Origin: Bradyrhizobium sp. Rc3b
Lineage (GTDB): Bacteria > Pseudomonadota > Alphaproteobacteria > Rhizobiales > Xanthobacteraceae
Length of the DNA: 64,000 nucleotides
NCBI RefSeq assembly: GCF_900114915.1
Contig: NZ_FOUS01000019.1
Span: forward strand, 62,001-126,000
Direction of reading: 5' to 3'
Part shown: piece by piece, positions 32,849 through 41,898 of the stretch
Numbering within the stretch: the first letter of the stretch is position 1
Layout: the number at the start of each line of letters is the position of its first letter
The notes under the pieces: generated by a model
Databases searched by the model: none
What the model was told of the DNA's origin: nothing
The model's input: the letters and a program-made list of their open reading frames with translations, nothing else
Made by a program: the position numbers and the translations under genes

Positions 32849-33911
32849 CGCGGCGCTGACGAGCCTCTGCAATTGCCTGCGAGGCATGCCACCTGTCGAT
32901 GTCGAGTGGACGTCCGTAATCGCGCTCGCAAATCAGACACTGACGACGCCGGCGCTCATCGATTTTGTCGACAAATTTGCACCGATCCTTTCGGAGGACG
33001 TCTGCGGATATATTCGCCAGATCCACCGCCGGAACGTGCTGCGGAACAATCGGCTCGTCGCTCAACTCGAAGAAGCCGTCATTGCGATGAACGACCTGGG
33101 AATTACGCCGATCATGCTCAAGGGGGCATCGACCTTGGTGACCGCGCCCGAGGAGCGACGAGGCGTTCGGCTAATGTCTGACCTGGATATTATGGTTATG
33201 CCGGACGACGCCAGATTGGCGGTCTCCGCCCTATGCGTAATTGGCTACAATGTAGACTATGAGACCCCTCCTGAAAGCCCTAGATGGCATGTCGAGCTAA
33301 ATCGCTCGCAGGATGTCGGGACCATCGACCTGCAGCGGGCAGCTCCAGGTCCTGCGTACCTCTACCAGAGCTTCGGGCACCCGCTGAACCATTGTGTGCC
33401 GGCGCCGCTGGGGCGCGGACGCGTGTATATCCCCGCGCCCACCTACCGGGCGCTCATGTTGATCATCCATGATCAATTTCAAGACTACGGTTATTGGCTG
33501 GGCGATCTCGATCTGCGGCACCTTGTTGAATTGCGCGATATGAGCAATTCTGCTGAGGGCCTGGATTGGAAAGAGCTTGCCTCTCTTGTGTCAGGCGAAT
33601 TGATGAAGAACGCGGTTGAAACCCAGCTGTTCGCTCTTGCTGAGTTGCTTGGCGTCGAGATTCCGCAAGAGTTGCGCTCTCGGCTGATTCCCCGTCTGCA
33701 GTTCATGCGACAGTTGATGCAAGCACGATTTCCGGCCACACGCGTGCCCTTCCTCGCAATGATGATGCTGGATCTCGGAAACTACCGGAAGATGGCGAAT
33801 GACACCATCCAACCCACTGCGCGCCGGCGTGGATTGTGGTCCCTGCCGAGGATGGGAACCCTGCAGTTTCTGTTGAAGGCGGCCGTCGCGGTGCGCGCAG
33901 GGAAGGCCTAA
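32835..33911 (+). CDS. nucleotidyltransferase family protein (PF14907-like)
   Basis: A 358-residue protein of the uncharacterised nucleotidyltransferase family. The key segment is TPIMLKGASTLVTAPEERRG followed by RLMSDLDIMVMPDDARLA: the LKGAS and SDLDIMV motifs mark the nucleotidyltransferase core, with the DxD-type metal ligands. The rest is helical, with LMLIIHDQFQDYGYWLGDLD typical of the family. Such genes sit beside HPr-kinase-like and PqqD-like genes in peptide-modification and surface-polymer clusters. The start overlaps the kinase gene's end by 14 bases, a sign of coupled translation. Acceptor and nucleotide are unknown. It converges on the first H-NS gene. Confidence 0.82.
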   Translation: MARHSAALTSLCNCLRGMPPVDVEWTSVIALANQTLTTPALIDFVDKFAPILSEDVCGYIRQIHRRNVLRNNRLVAQLEEAVIAMNDLGITPIMLKGASTLVTAPEERRGVRLMSDLDIMVMPDDARLAVSALCVIGYNVDYETPPESPRWHVELNRSQDVGTIDLQRAAPGPAYLYQSFGHPLNHCVPAPLGRGRVYIPAPTYRALMLIIHDQFQDYGYWLGDLDLRHLVELRDMSNSAEGLDWKELASLVSGELMKNAVETQLFALAELLGVEIPQELRSRLIPRLQFMRQLMQARFPATRVPFLAMMMLDLGNYRKMANDTIQPTARRRGLWSLPRMGTLQFLLKAAVAVRAGKA

Positions 33912-34039
33912 AATCACAAGCTTCTCCGTAAAGGCGGCAGCTCCGAAGCGAACGCTTTCCATTGGCCGCGTTCCGAGCGGCTGCCAGCTTCCGTGGATCA
34001 AACGATTTCGCGCATGCGGGATTTGCAGTGGCAGGGCAA

Positions 34040-34423
34040 TCAATGCCCCTGACCACCAGCATTCTGGTCGGAGGCTTCACCGTTCTCGTGAATCCTGAAC
34101 TCCTCCAATGTGTGCCCTGATTGTAGTGCGGCGACCAGCCAGCGCGGCTGTTTGCCACGTCCAGACCAAGTCTCTGTCGGCTTGAGAGGGTTGAAGTATT
34201 TCGGTACGACCTTTGGGTATTTGCGGCGGGGAGGCTGGCCTAGGCCCATCTCTGCCGCCCCGCTCTCGGGCTCACCGACCTGTTCCGGTTGATTGAGTTG
34301 CGCCAAGCGCTTCTCCAACTCCCGCTTTTCGGCCGTGATCTTTTCAGCAAGAATCTTTGTTAGCTCCTCGTGGAGGAGCCAAAGTTCCTCAAAATCCATG
34401 GTTTCGAGATCTTGCCTGCGCAT
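34040..34423 (-). CDS. H-NS family (HvrA-like) nucleoid protein 1
   Basis: A 127-residue H-NS-type protein. The N-terminal half is a coiled-coil oligomerisation segment (DFEELWLLHEELTKILAEKI, TAEKRELEKRLAQL). After a flexible linker the DNA-binding domain reads RKYPKVVPKYFNPLKPTETW then SGRGKQPRWLVAALQSG; the TWSGRGKQPRWL loop is the AT-hook-like minor-groove motif of the family. These proteins bind curved AT-rich DNA and silence acquired or surface genes. It is divergent from the second paralogue at 35121, with 697 bases of AT-rich DNA between them. The start at ATG 34423 has only a weak ribosome-binding site. Confidence 0.92.
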   Translation of the reverse strand: MRRQDLETMDFEELWLLHEELTKILAEKITAEKRELEKRLAQLNQPEQVGEPESGAAEMGLGQPPRRKYPKVVPKYFNPLKPTETWSGRGKQPRWLVAALQSGHTLEEFRIHENGEASDQNAGGQGH

Positions 34424-35005
34424 ACGATTCTGGTCACCGTTCGACCCACGCCCCGACTATCTTGTCATCTCCACGCCGAGTATCGTTTCCGAGCGCCAAA
34501 TCTGGGGATAGATCCAATGCTGGTTTTTCAAATTAGCGTGACGATAAATAAATAATATATTATTTAATATTTATTGCGAGGATTATTTTCGTTATTTTTA
34601 ATGCCTCCGAAGAAAAGGGTCGGATGTTATCGATTGCCCTCTGGGCGCCTTCAGGAGGCGATCAGCCGGTTCATCGCTCGCGCGGCTGAATAGACTGATA
34701 GCCAGGCTTTGAAGCCACAAATCCAGCTGCGACGGCTCGCCCTCAGGCGTATTGCAGTCCCTCAGCATCCCGGATGCCGCGGGTCCATGGTCGCATTTCA
34801 GTAAGAGCGAAGCAGCGCGGCCCGCGTGCCGGATATGTTTTTCGAGGGCGCGGCATGGGAGGTCGATCCCACGCCAGACCCAACGTGTCATTCTTCACTT
34901 GAGTCGAGACGTCGGTGCACGCAAGGCGCGTAATGTTACTTCGGCCGCTATTAAATTCAGCGGATAAGTTCATTTTTTTGTCTTGATCAGAACCGGCGGC
35001 GCAGT

Positions 35006-35046
35006 TATGTGGAGCACGAACCTGCCGTTCGGTTCCACATATTTTT
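35006..35046 (+). terminator. Rho-independent terminator or attenuator upstream of H-NS gene 2
   Basis: TATGTGGA (35006-35013) pairs with TCCACATA (35034-35041). Inside, CGAAC (35017-35021) pairs with GTTCG (35027-35031) around a CTGCC loop. TTTTT follows at 35042-35046. No plus-strand gene ends before it, so the transcript it ends is unannotated: either a small RNA or an H-NS leader from a distal promoter. Confidence 0.6.
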
Positions 35047-35068
35047 GAATAAGCTGACCACTTGGTTC

Positions 35069-35097
35069 TTGATTACCCGGCCGGGACAATATTAAAT
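35069..35097 (+). promoter_or_regulatory. candidate promoter of second H-NS gene
   Basis: TTGATT (35069-35074) and TTAAAT (35092-35097) are spaced exactly 17 bases; the spacer contains the perfect palindrome CCCGGCCGGG (35076-35085). It stands 24 bases upstream of ATG 35121. The -10 sequence TTAAAT, within ATTAAAT, recurs at the adhesin promoter (45398-45403). Confidence 0.45.
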
Positions 35098-35120
35098 GGG
35101 CGCAACTACAGGATGCTAGC

Positions 35121-35489
35121 ATGTCGACCAAGAAGCTCGAACTAGAAGCGATGTCTCTCGACGATCTATGGTCGCTTCATGAGGAAATTAGCGGCATTTT
35201 GTCGGATCGGATTAAGGCCGAGAAGCAGGAGCTCGAGAAACGCCTGGCGGTTCTCGGCGGGGGGATGGCTGTGTTGGCCGAAGCAGGCGGGCCGGGCGTC
35301 TCGCCGACCGGCAAGCAGAGGCGCAAATATCCGCGCGTGCTGCCGAAATATCGCAACCCCCAGACTTCCGAAACCTGGTCAGGGCGTGGCAAGCGGCCGC
35401 GGTGGTTGGTTGCTGCCATGAAATCCGGCCGTCGGATCGAAGAGTTTCGCATAGGGGCAGCGACTCCGAAGCTTCGGCAGCGGGCGTGA
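35121..35489 (+). CDS. H-NS family (HvrA-like) nucleoid protein 2
   Basis: A 122-residue paralogue of the divergent H-NS gene. The N-terminal coiled coil reads MSLDDLWSLHEEISGILSDR, then KAEKQELEKRLAVLGGG, and the C-terminal DNA-binding part RRKYPRVLPKYRNPQTSETW followed by SGRGKRPRWLVAAMKSG. The two proteins are alike throughout but differ in the linker, so the duplication is not recent. Having both in one polysaccharide island suggests local silencing, possibly as heteromers. AGGA lies ahead of ATG 35121. It is convergent with the priming glycosyltransferase gene 55 bases away. Confidence 0.92.
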   Translation: MSTKKLELEAMSLDDLWSLHEEISGILSDRIKAEKQELEKRLAVLGGGMAVLAEAGGPGVSPTGKQRRKYPRVLPKYRNPQTSETWSGRGKRPRWLVAAMKSGRRIEEFRIGAATPKLRQRA

Positions 35490-35544
35490 AACCTCGCTGC
35501 GCCAGCGGGGTTGCGGAGTCTGGGGCTTTGGGCGGGGATCGACC

Positions 35545-37014
35545 CTAGTAGGCGTTGCGGCCCCGCAAGACCTCCATCGGAGTTTGTAACACGATTGCGA
35601 GATCGAGCCGAAGACTCCAATTGTCGATGTACCAGAGATCGTACTGTACACGTGCTTCGATCATGGACGCTGTGGGTGTTGCACCGCGGCAGCCATGGAT
35701 CTGGGCCCATCCGGTCAATCCTGGCCTGACCCTGCGGCGAAACGCGTAGTTTCGCACGAGCTTGTCAAATTCCCCGTCGTGGGCCAAGGCATGGGGACGC
35801 GGACCCACCAGCGACATGCTGCCGTCAAGAACATTTAGCAGCTGTGGCAGTTCATCGAAGCTTGACCGCCGTAGCCATTTGCCGACGCGGGTGACACGTC
35901 GATCGGCGTGGTGGGCCTGAAGGATCACGGGCCCGTCCTCGAGCACATGCATGGTCCGGAACTTGCGGATCAAGAAGGTCCGGCCGTTGAAGCCACAGCG
36001 CTTCTGCCGAAAGAATACAGGGCCTGGAGAATCCAGTTTGATCGCGACCGCGGCCAACGCAAGCAGCGGCGCAAGTATCGCCAGCGCGAGTCCCGCGCCA
36101 ATAATATCAATCATCCGCTTCGTCGCGCATTCCAGCGGTGTGAGGGGGCCGGGCTGAAGTTCTACACAAACGGCGCTTCCAAGACTTCGCGTATGATGTC
36201 GAAGCAATTCGGATGGTGTGCCGACCGGCACAAACATGATCGGGAACGGCAATACCCGTAAATCGGCAATGAGGGCCCGAAGTTCGTGCCATCGTTCCGG
36301 CTTAGCTTCCACCACAACCTGCTCAAGCTGGCAACTGCGAATGTAATCGATCACGCGGGCGGTGAGCCGCCTTCGACAGACCGGACCAAAGCCCATTGGA
36401 GGCAAGCTGAACCGTCCCTTGACGCAATAACCGTGCATGGCGAGCGCTTCAGACAGCCCCGCGTTCTTCGATAGTGGTTGATCGCTGATCAGAACGATAT
36501 TTGTCTCGGCGAACTTTCTGCCGCTGAGTCCCCTTCCGAGAAGCGCCTTGACCCCCCACCGCTCGGCCATAAGCAATCCGAGGCCCAAGACGGCGAAAAG
36601 CGGGGCTGCTTGCTGAGAAGACTCCGGGCGAACCGCAAAGCCGGACACGGCCCAGATGAAGAGCAACAACGACGTCCAAGCCATACAGACGACGCGTATT
36701 TGGTTTCGGAGGGCGAGGAGCTCAACTGGCTGATAAAGGCCCTGGGTCTTCAGCACGCAAACGAGATAAACCGCGCTTACTAGCGCCAAGCCAGTTGCAG
36801 CGCCCAAGTCGCCTGCGGCTTGTCCATTTTTAGCCTGATGCAGCAATGTGGAAGCGACGCTCGCAAACAAAATGGTCGCAATATCCGCGCAGAGCGCCAC
36901 GTATTCAACCGAGTCATAACGGAGGGGCCATTTGTGCTGGCGGGACACACCCGGCCCGGGACTGACACGATCCGTAACCTCCCGATCGGGAAAATGTCGG
37001 TTCACGAAGTTCAT
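35545..37014 (-). CDS. undecaprenyl-phosphate sugar phosphotransferase (WcaJ/ExoY type)
   Basis: A 489-residue priming glycosyltransferase for surface polysaccharide. The N-terminal part has four or five hydrophobic segments, a middle CoA-binding-like region (ETNIVLISDQPL), one more helix (IDIIGAGLALAILAPLLALA), and the catalytic bacterial sugar transferase domain: KLDSPGPVFFRQKRCGFNGR, FRTMHVLEDG, RRSSFDELPQLLNVLDGSMS, LVGPRPHA and RVRPGLTGWAQIHG. It transfers a hexose-1-phosphate from a UDP-sugar to undecaprenyl phosphate at the inner membrane, starting repeat-unit assembly. It is last in the minus-strand unit wzc, wzy-like, priming transferase. Upstream is a very AT-rich stretch (37031-37080). 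Confidence 0.93.
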   Translation of the reverse strand: MNFVNRHFPDREVTDRVSPGPGVSRQHKWPLRYDSVEYVALCADIATILFASVASTLLHQAKNGQAAGDLGAATGLALVSAVYLVCVLKTQGLYQPVELLALRNQIRVVCMAWTSLLLFIWAVSGFAVRPESSQQAAPLFAVLGLGLLMAERWGVKALLGRGLSGRKFAETNIVLISDQPLSKNAGLSEALAMHGYCVKGRFSLPPMGFGPVCRRRLTARVIDYIRSCQLEQVVVEAKPERWHELRALIADLRVLPFPIMFVPVGTPSELLRHHTRSLGSAVCVELQPGPLTPLECATKRMIDIIGAGLALAILAPLLALAAVAIKLDSPGPVFFRQKRCGFNGRTFLIRKFRTMHVLEDGPVILQAHHADRRVTRVGKWLRRSSFDELPQLLNVLDGSMSLVGPRPHALAHDGEFDKLVRNYAFRRRVRPGLTGWAQIHGCRGATPTASMIEARVQYDLWYIDNWSLRLDLAIVLQTPMEVLRGRNAY

Positions 37015-37121
37015 TTCTCGGGCACCAGCGAGTTAATATTTAATATATTATTAATTAACTGAATTTATCAAGAAAAAAATACCGACCTTGGCTATCTAGC
37101 ATTCCGTGCCCCCCGGAGGGT

Positions 37122-39134
37122 TTATCGAGATCCCTGTCGGGAGTTCCGCGCGTGTATCTTGTCGAGGTACGACGGATCCAGCTCCGAAATCAGGCTCTCG
37201 AGATAGACCTTTCCGTCGGCCGAAGCCGACCGGTATGCGGCCGCAAGCACCGGGCTCACGATAGGCTGATGCGTAACGACGAGGCTGACGTCTCGTTTGA
37301 TCAAGTCACGGAACTCGAAGTCCCGTAGCACTGCATCTGTAGCGAGTGCGATGGACAGCCTCAACGGAAGCAGATCCAACTCGTTGGGCGCGGTGTACCA
37401 CGACATCTTGAGCATCGCTGCCGTGCTAGACTGAGCCAAATTGTGCTTCGATGCCGCCGCGAGCAAGAGCCAAATGTCGCCGCGGAGGGGCGAAGAGCGC
37501 AATGCACGAGCAAACGCTTTTGAAGCCGCTGGAGAATCCGTCTTTTGCTCGTCCGCAGCTGGTGTCAAATCCCAACTGGATCTCGCTTCTCCTCGGAGAG
37601 ATAAGTCTTCACGTGTCGCCGCAACTGAAACCGGTTTCGAGATCCCGTACGGCCATGGTGCTATTGTCGATAGGGCTGTCGACAAAGAAGATTGACCACC
37701 GAGATACCACTCGTGAGGGACCGTCCATACTGCCTGCATGATCAGCACGATTCCAAGCAGCATCAGGGCAGCGCGGGGCCAAATGGCGGTCAATGATGAC
37801 GCGAACTTTGGAAGCGGCGCCGGAGCCGGACCGGCCATCCGCTCCGAAGGCGCCTTCCATTCTGCGGATATGGCGTCTCGGCCCGCGCCGGGGAGGCTTT
37901 GAGCGAACGCCAGTCCAAAAAGCGCAGCGACCAAAAGCGACGCGCCCAAACCCAGAATTCCGTGATCGGCAAAGGCTAGTATCGTCAGCGCTATCGAAGC
38001 GCCCGCGCCCAGGGCCGGGTACACGTAATCGTAAGCTCGAGAAAGGGAACGCCTGACCAGAATACAGGCGCCGAGCATTGCTATAATTACGAGGCCGCAA
38101 AGGAAGGCCCAGCCCATATCTATGACAATGGCCGCGGCGGCGGTTGGCCTTTCTGTTGTCGCGCCGGTTCCAACGTCGCGATAAATCGGCAAGAGGACCG
38201 CCGAAGCGCCCGCACCGGATCCTGCCGGCGCGACGTCCTGCAGCATCCGTTCTGTCGCGATCTGGCTGCTCGTTGACAAGGCGATCGTCAGATCGGTGTT
38301 CGTTCTGAACGGAATGACCGTGACGCTGGCGATAGAGAATATTGCGGCTGTTGCGAAAATGCCGGCGGTACCCCACAAGCCCAAGAACCACCTGCGAATA
38401 GCGAATACCGATAGCAAGATTCCTGATCCGAGGAGGGCAGAAACGATGGCGGTGGAGTTGGCCCGGCTGAGCAGCGCGGCCAGGCAGACGATCATTGCGA
38501 TGATCGCCGCGAACAGAGCAGGGAGCGGGGCTGGCGCGATTGTTCCGGGCCGACTGTGCCGTCGTAGCTGATCGAGCGCTCGTATTGCCGTCGCACAGGA
38601 AAGCAAAACGCCGAGCACAGCGACGGTTGAGCCATCGGGCCCGCCAATACCAGTTGTTTCCTTACGGAACCACATAGCAGTGGCGATCGTGGCTATCGAC
38701 AGGAGAATATGAAGGACTTGCGCCGCGCGGTATCGATCAAGCGCGATGACCGCGGTGAGGAGGGCCGCGGCGAGCACTGCACAATACTGCGAGAGCGAGA
38801 CCATAGTCGCCCTGGTATCGACCGTGACTATTTCGGCGAGCGACTCGTTCAGGGCGGCCGATGCAGTGGCCCAAATGGGATTGCCGAATGTGCCCATGGG
38901 CATCGGCACTGCCTGTAACGCCATCCAGAGCGCCGGAGCCACGAGTACAGCGACGAGACCGGGCCGGAGCAGCTTGGAGAGCCCGAGGGAGGTGGACGAT
39001 GGAAAGATCGCTACGACCAGCGCGGCCGTTGCAAGTACGAAGGATGCCAACACCCAGCTTTGCAGGCTTTCCGGCATCGCGAGCGCCGCGGTAATCGCCA
39101 CGAACTCGGCCAACATGACAAGGCGGATAATCAT
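37122..39134 (-). CDS. O-antigen ligase/Wzy-like polytopic membrane protein
   Basis: A 670-residue protein with many transmembrane segments in its first two thirds, for example LVMLAEFVAITAALAMP, ALFAAIIAMIVCLAALLSRA and ALTILAFADHGILGLGASLL. A soluble C-terminal region of helical repeats carries AFARALRSSPLRGDIWLLLA, which is TPR-like. The architecture and place between wzc and the priming transferase match O-antigen polymerase/ligase-like proteins that join or polymerise repeat units in the periplasm. Sequence conservation in that family is low, so the call is from layout. The start at 39134 has GAGG five bases upstream; a longer frame to 39161 is possible. It is co-directional with wzc, 75 bases away. 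Confidence 0.7.
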   Translation of the reverse strand: MIIRLVMLAEFVAITAALAMPESLQSWVLASFVLATAALVVAIFPSSTSLGLSKLLRPGLVAVLVAPALWMALQAVPMPMGTFGNPIWATASAALNESLAEIVTVDTRATMVSLSQYCAVLAAALLTAVIALDRYRAAQVLHILLSIATIATAMWFRKETTGIGGPDGSTVAVLGVLLSCATAIRALDQLRRHSRPGTIAPAPLPALFAAIIAMIVCLAALLSRANSTAIVSALLGSGILLSVFAIRRWFLGLWGTAGIFATAAIFSIASVTVIPFRTNTDLTIALSTSSQIATERMLQDVAPAGSGAGASAVLLPIYRDVGTGATTERPTAAAAIVIDMGWAFLCGLVIIAMLGACILVRRSLSRAYDYVYPALGAGASIALTILAFADHGILGLGASLLVAALFGLAFAQSLPGAGRDAISAEWKAPSERMAGPAPAPLPKFASSLTAIWPRAALMLLGIVLIMQAVWTVPHEWYLGGQSSLSTALSTIAPWPYGISKPVSVAATREDLSLRGEARSSWDLTPAADEQKTDSPAASKAFARALRSSPLRGDIWLLLAAASKHNLAQSSTAAMLKMSWYTAPNELDLLPLRLSIALATDAVLRDFEFRDLIKRDVSLVVTHQPIVSPVLAAAYRSASADGKVYLESLISELDPSYLDKIHARNSRQGSR

Positions 39135-39209
39135 GTGAACCTCATCGTGTGGTGCGGCCACTCCGCCGATCCACCGGCCGGAGAACGCGGAGGCCGCTAC
39201 GAGACAGCC

Positions 39210-41549
39210 TCAAGAGCCGGAAAGTCCATAACGGATGTAGTGGCTGTCATGATAATAGTAGCTCCGATGACCGTCATATCGAGCCATTGCCTTGGTATCG
39301 GTTTTGCTGAGCACTGCCCCAATGAGCGACTCGTGAATGTTGGGTGCTGTGTGCAGCGCGTGCTGCACGACATCTATTTTGGTACGGCCCCATTCAACAA
39401 CCAGAATGTAGCAGTCGATGAGAGAAGAAGTGGCTCGGACATCAACCAACGGGGTCAGGGGAGGAAGGTCGACGATGACGTAGTCATAGTCAGCTCGCAA
39501 ACGGTCGAACAGCTTGCTTATCGCGTCCGCGCAAAGAATTTCGCTGGTGTGAAGCAGGGGTCCCCGCCGCACGGCGGGCAAAAATGCAAGGTTGGTTGTC
39601 GGATCCCGCCAAATGGCGTCCGCCAGGGACCGGGTGCCGTTTGCAACTTCGATGATTCCGCTGACAGCCTTGGGCGCAAAGATAGCTGTTAGTGAGGGAT
39701 TCCTGAGGTCGCAGTCGACGATGATGGCTCTCTTGCCGGTGTGCCCGATCAATTGCGCGAGCGAGGCCGCAATCGTGGTCTTCCCCTCATTCGGCAGGGC
39801 CGAGGTAATGCCGATGACCTGGGAGGAGATTTTCGCCGGATTGTGGTCGATGGCCAGCTTGATAGAACGAATTGCCTCCGTATATCGAGATAGCGGCATC
39901 CCGACTACGGTTCGGTGAATTGCGGTTGGAGACGAAACTATCCGCTGCTGGTTATCATCGTCGGTTTTCAGGAGCCGAACTGACGGCTTCGGAGACTTGC
40001 GGGCGGGTAACAACGGGACCATAGATAGGCAAGGCAATTCCAACACAGTTTCCAGTTGGGAGGAGGTACGGAAGACGCGGTCCATGAGGTCTCTGAGGAG
40101 CGCCAAGCCGATGCCCACTCCAAGACCGCCAAGGATGCCCAGCGCCAGTACCAGCCTCGTCTTTGGCTTGCTCTTGCTTGGCGGCGGCGAAGCGGGAAAA
40201 AGGACCCGCGTTTCTGAGACAGGAAATGTCTCCTGCTGTGCGGAGCCCATGTAACGCTGCAAGAAGGTCTCGTACAGGCTGCGCAAGCCCTTCGCCCGGC
40301 TATCTAGATCCTTGATAGTCAACTCGGCAGAATTGACTGAACGAGACTGCGAAACGGCCTTGGACAGCTGCTTTTCGACTTCTTCCTGGCGCTGTTTGGC
40401 GAGTTCGAACTCGCTTCGGCTGACTTCGGCAAGTCTCCTGACTTCGTCGAAGACGGAGACGCGAAACTCCCGCGCGCGGTTGCGGACATTAACGACTGCC
40501 AAGTGGTCGCGACCGACCCTGGCGGACAACTCGGCCTCGCGTCTCATGAGTTCTAGATACTGCTGACGCAGCCCCGTGATGATCTGACTGTTCAGCGCAT
40601 CGGCCCCGACGGCATCCAGATTGGCCATTGAGGCCGGATTTTTCGGATCGGAGGTGGTAAGGAGAGTTTGATAGCGAGCCAATTTGGCCGTGGCCTCGGA
40701 GGTCTGGGCGCGTGCGGCAGCCAATCGATTGTTGATCTCCGTGATCTGCTGCTCGTCGATGGGCTTTCCATCCAAAGAAACAATATTGTTCTGAGCCTTG
40801 TAGACGTCGACGGCACGTTGTGCAGCGAGGGCCTGGTCACCGAGGTCGCGCAGCCGCTCCTGCAGCCAGCTTGTTGCCCTGCGATTTGCGTCGAACTTTG
40901 CGTTGAGCTGGTCCGCAACATAGGTCTTGGCGACGGCGTTGACGATCTCCGCGGCTCGAACCGCGTTGCTCGAATTGAAACTGATCTCAATGATGTTGCT
41001 GTACCCGACACGTCCCGCTGAAAGTCGGCCGAGAAATGCGTCTACCATAGCGTCCGATGGTTCGCCCTGCGTATCCGAGGGCGCTTCCTTCTTCGGTCCA
41101 TTCGAGGCAAATGACCGGATTCGCTGCCAGAGCGACTGTAGAGATGGCCCCGACGCCTTAAAGTCTGGATCGTCCGTCAGTTTCAACTGATCGATCACCG
41201 CAACCGCAATTGCCCTTGATCTCAGGAGCTGAAGCTGGGTCTCGATCTGACCGAGATCGTATGCCGGCTCGGCGACGAGCGATTGCTGCTGGACAAACTG
41301 GGGCCTTGGATTGGCTAACAGGATCTGAACCTGCGCCGTATAGGTTGGAGATACCAGCCGGAGATAGAGCACGCTGGCCGCAGTGATGAGTCCAGCAGTG
41401 ACAAGGATCACGAGATATTGGCGTCGCAGAAGCCCGATCGCGAAATTGATGACGTCGTTGATCCCTCCGCTGTCTGCCTGGACGGGTTGAGCAAGCCCGT
41501 TCACCGCCAGCCGTAGTTTATCCGTGTGTTGAAGATTGTTCTGGAGCAT
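39210..41549 (-). CDS. polysaccharide co-polymerase/tyrosine autokinase (Wzc/ExoP)
   Basis: About 779 residues. A Wzz-type chain-length domain sits between two transmembrane helices (IGLLRRQYLVILVTAGLITA near the N-terminus and TRLVLALGILGGLGVGIGLA), with a long periplasmic coiled coil containing GKPIDEQQITEINNRLAAAR. The cytoplasmic kinase follows: Walker A GITSALPNEGKTTIAASLAQ, Walker A' VDCDLRNPS, Walker B YVIVDLPPLTPLVD, and a C-terminal Tyr-rich tail with SYYYHDSHYIRYG for autophosphorylation. It controls chain length and export of the polymer. ATG 41549 is chosen (AGGT five bases upstream); the open frame reaches 41675 but has no site there. It heads the minus-strand unit. Confidence 0.93.
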   Translation of the reverse strand: MLQNNLQHTDKLRLAVNGLAQPVQADSGGINDVINFAIGLLRRQYLVILVTAGLITAASVLYLRLVSPTYTAQVQILLANPRPQFVQQQSLVAEPAYDLGQIETQLQLLRSRAIAVAVIDQLKLTDDPDFKASGPSLQSLWQRIRSFASNGPKKEAPSDTQGEPSDAMVDAFLGRLSAGRVGYSNIIEISFNSSNAVRAAEIVNAVAKTYVADQLNAKFDANRRATSWLQERLRDLGDQALAAQRAVDVYKAQNNIVSLDGKPIDEQQITEINNRLAAARAQTSEATAKLARYQTLLTTSDPKNPASMANLDAVGADALNSQIITGLRQQYLELMRREAELSARVGRDHLAVVNVRNRAREFRVSVFDEVRRLAEVSRSEFELAKQRQEEVEKQLSKAVSQSRSVNSAELTIKDLDSRAKGLRSLYETFLQRYMGSAQQETFPVSETRVLFPASPPPSKSKPKTRLVLALGILGGLGVGIGLALLRDLMDRVFRTSSQLETVLELPCLSMVPLLPARKSPKPSVRLLKTDDDNQQRIVSSPTAIHRTVVGMPLSRYTEAIRSIKLAIDHNPAKISSQVIGITSALPNEGKTTIAASLAQLIGHTGKRAIIVDCDLRNPSLTAIFAPKAVSGIIEVANGTRSLADAIWRDPTTNLAFLPAVRRGPLLHTSEILCADAISKLFDRLRADYDYVIVDLPPLTPLVDVRATSSLIDCYILVVEWGRTKIDVVQHALHTAPNIHESLIGAVLSKTDTKAMARYDGHRSYYYHDSHYIRYGLSGS

Positions 41550-41898
41550 CACGTACCTATCCGACTGAGCCACGTTGAGGCCGCCCGCCAGCAGACCAGC
41601 GTTCAAGAAGGACGTACCAAGCGGCGAGGGATTATATACCTTATAAAAATCTACTTGCCAAATTAAATGAATCATCTATTAATTGAAACGAGACCGAAAA
41701 TCAATGAACGCGTCATTTTGGGCCAAATCGTGGGAAAATAGTATTATATTTCCGTCACTTAAGGTCTATGCAGTGTTTTTATCAAAAATAATGCGATGGT
41801 TAGGGGCCGGTTTGGCCTGGCAAAGAATTAATTCCATCGGGGATTATGCCCTCCGCATGGAAACCCGATTCTGAAGTGAGGGCCGGCAGGAGTACCTA
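41550..41898. other. divergent AT-rich promoter region, wzc versus rmlC
   Basis: This 349-base region separates the minus-strand wzc unit from the plus-strand rmlCBDA unit. It includes ATTAAAT at 41662-41668 and long A/T runs up to about 41790. An open frame of 63 codons at 41683 lacks a ribosome-binding site and is not called. It presumably holds both promoters and any shared operator. Confidence 0.5.

Larger units (their letters stand above)
34424..35120. other. AT-rich divergent intergenic region between H-NS genes
   Basis: No protein gene is supported here. It contains the palindrome AATAATATATTATT at 34551-34564, ATTTAAT at 34562 and ATTAAAT at 34950 and 35091, a hairpin-plus-T-run terminator at 35006-35046, and a promoter candidate at 35069-35097. 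It may hold a small RNA or regulatory leader and likely H-NS binding sites. Confidence 0.55.

Noticed and set aside
34598..34891. 97-codon minus-strand frame between the H-NS genes
   Set aside because: No start signal or family features; it lies in regulatory DNA.
41683..41874. 63-codon plus-strand frame in the wzc/rmlC intergenic region
   Set aside because: No ribosome-binding site, and the AT-rich promoter context fits better.
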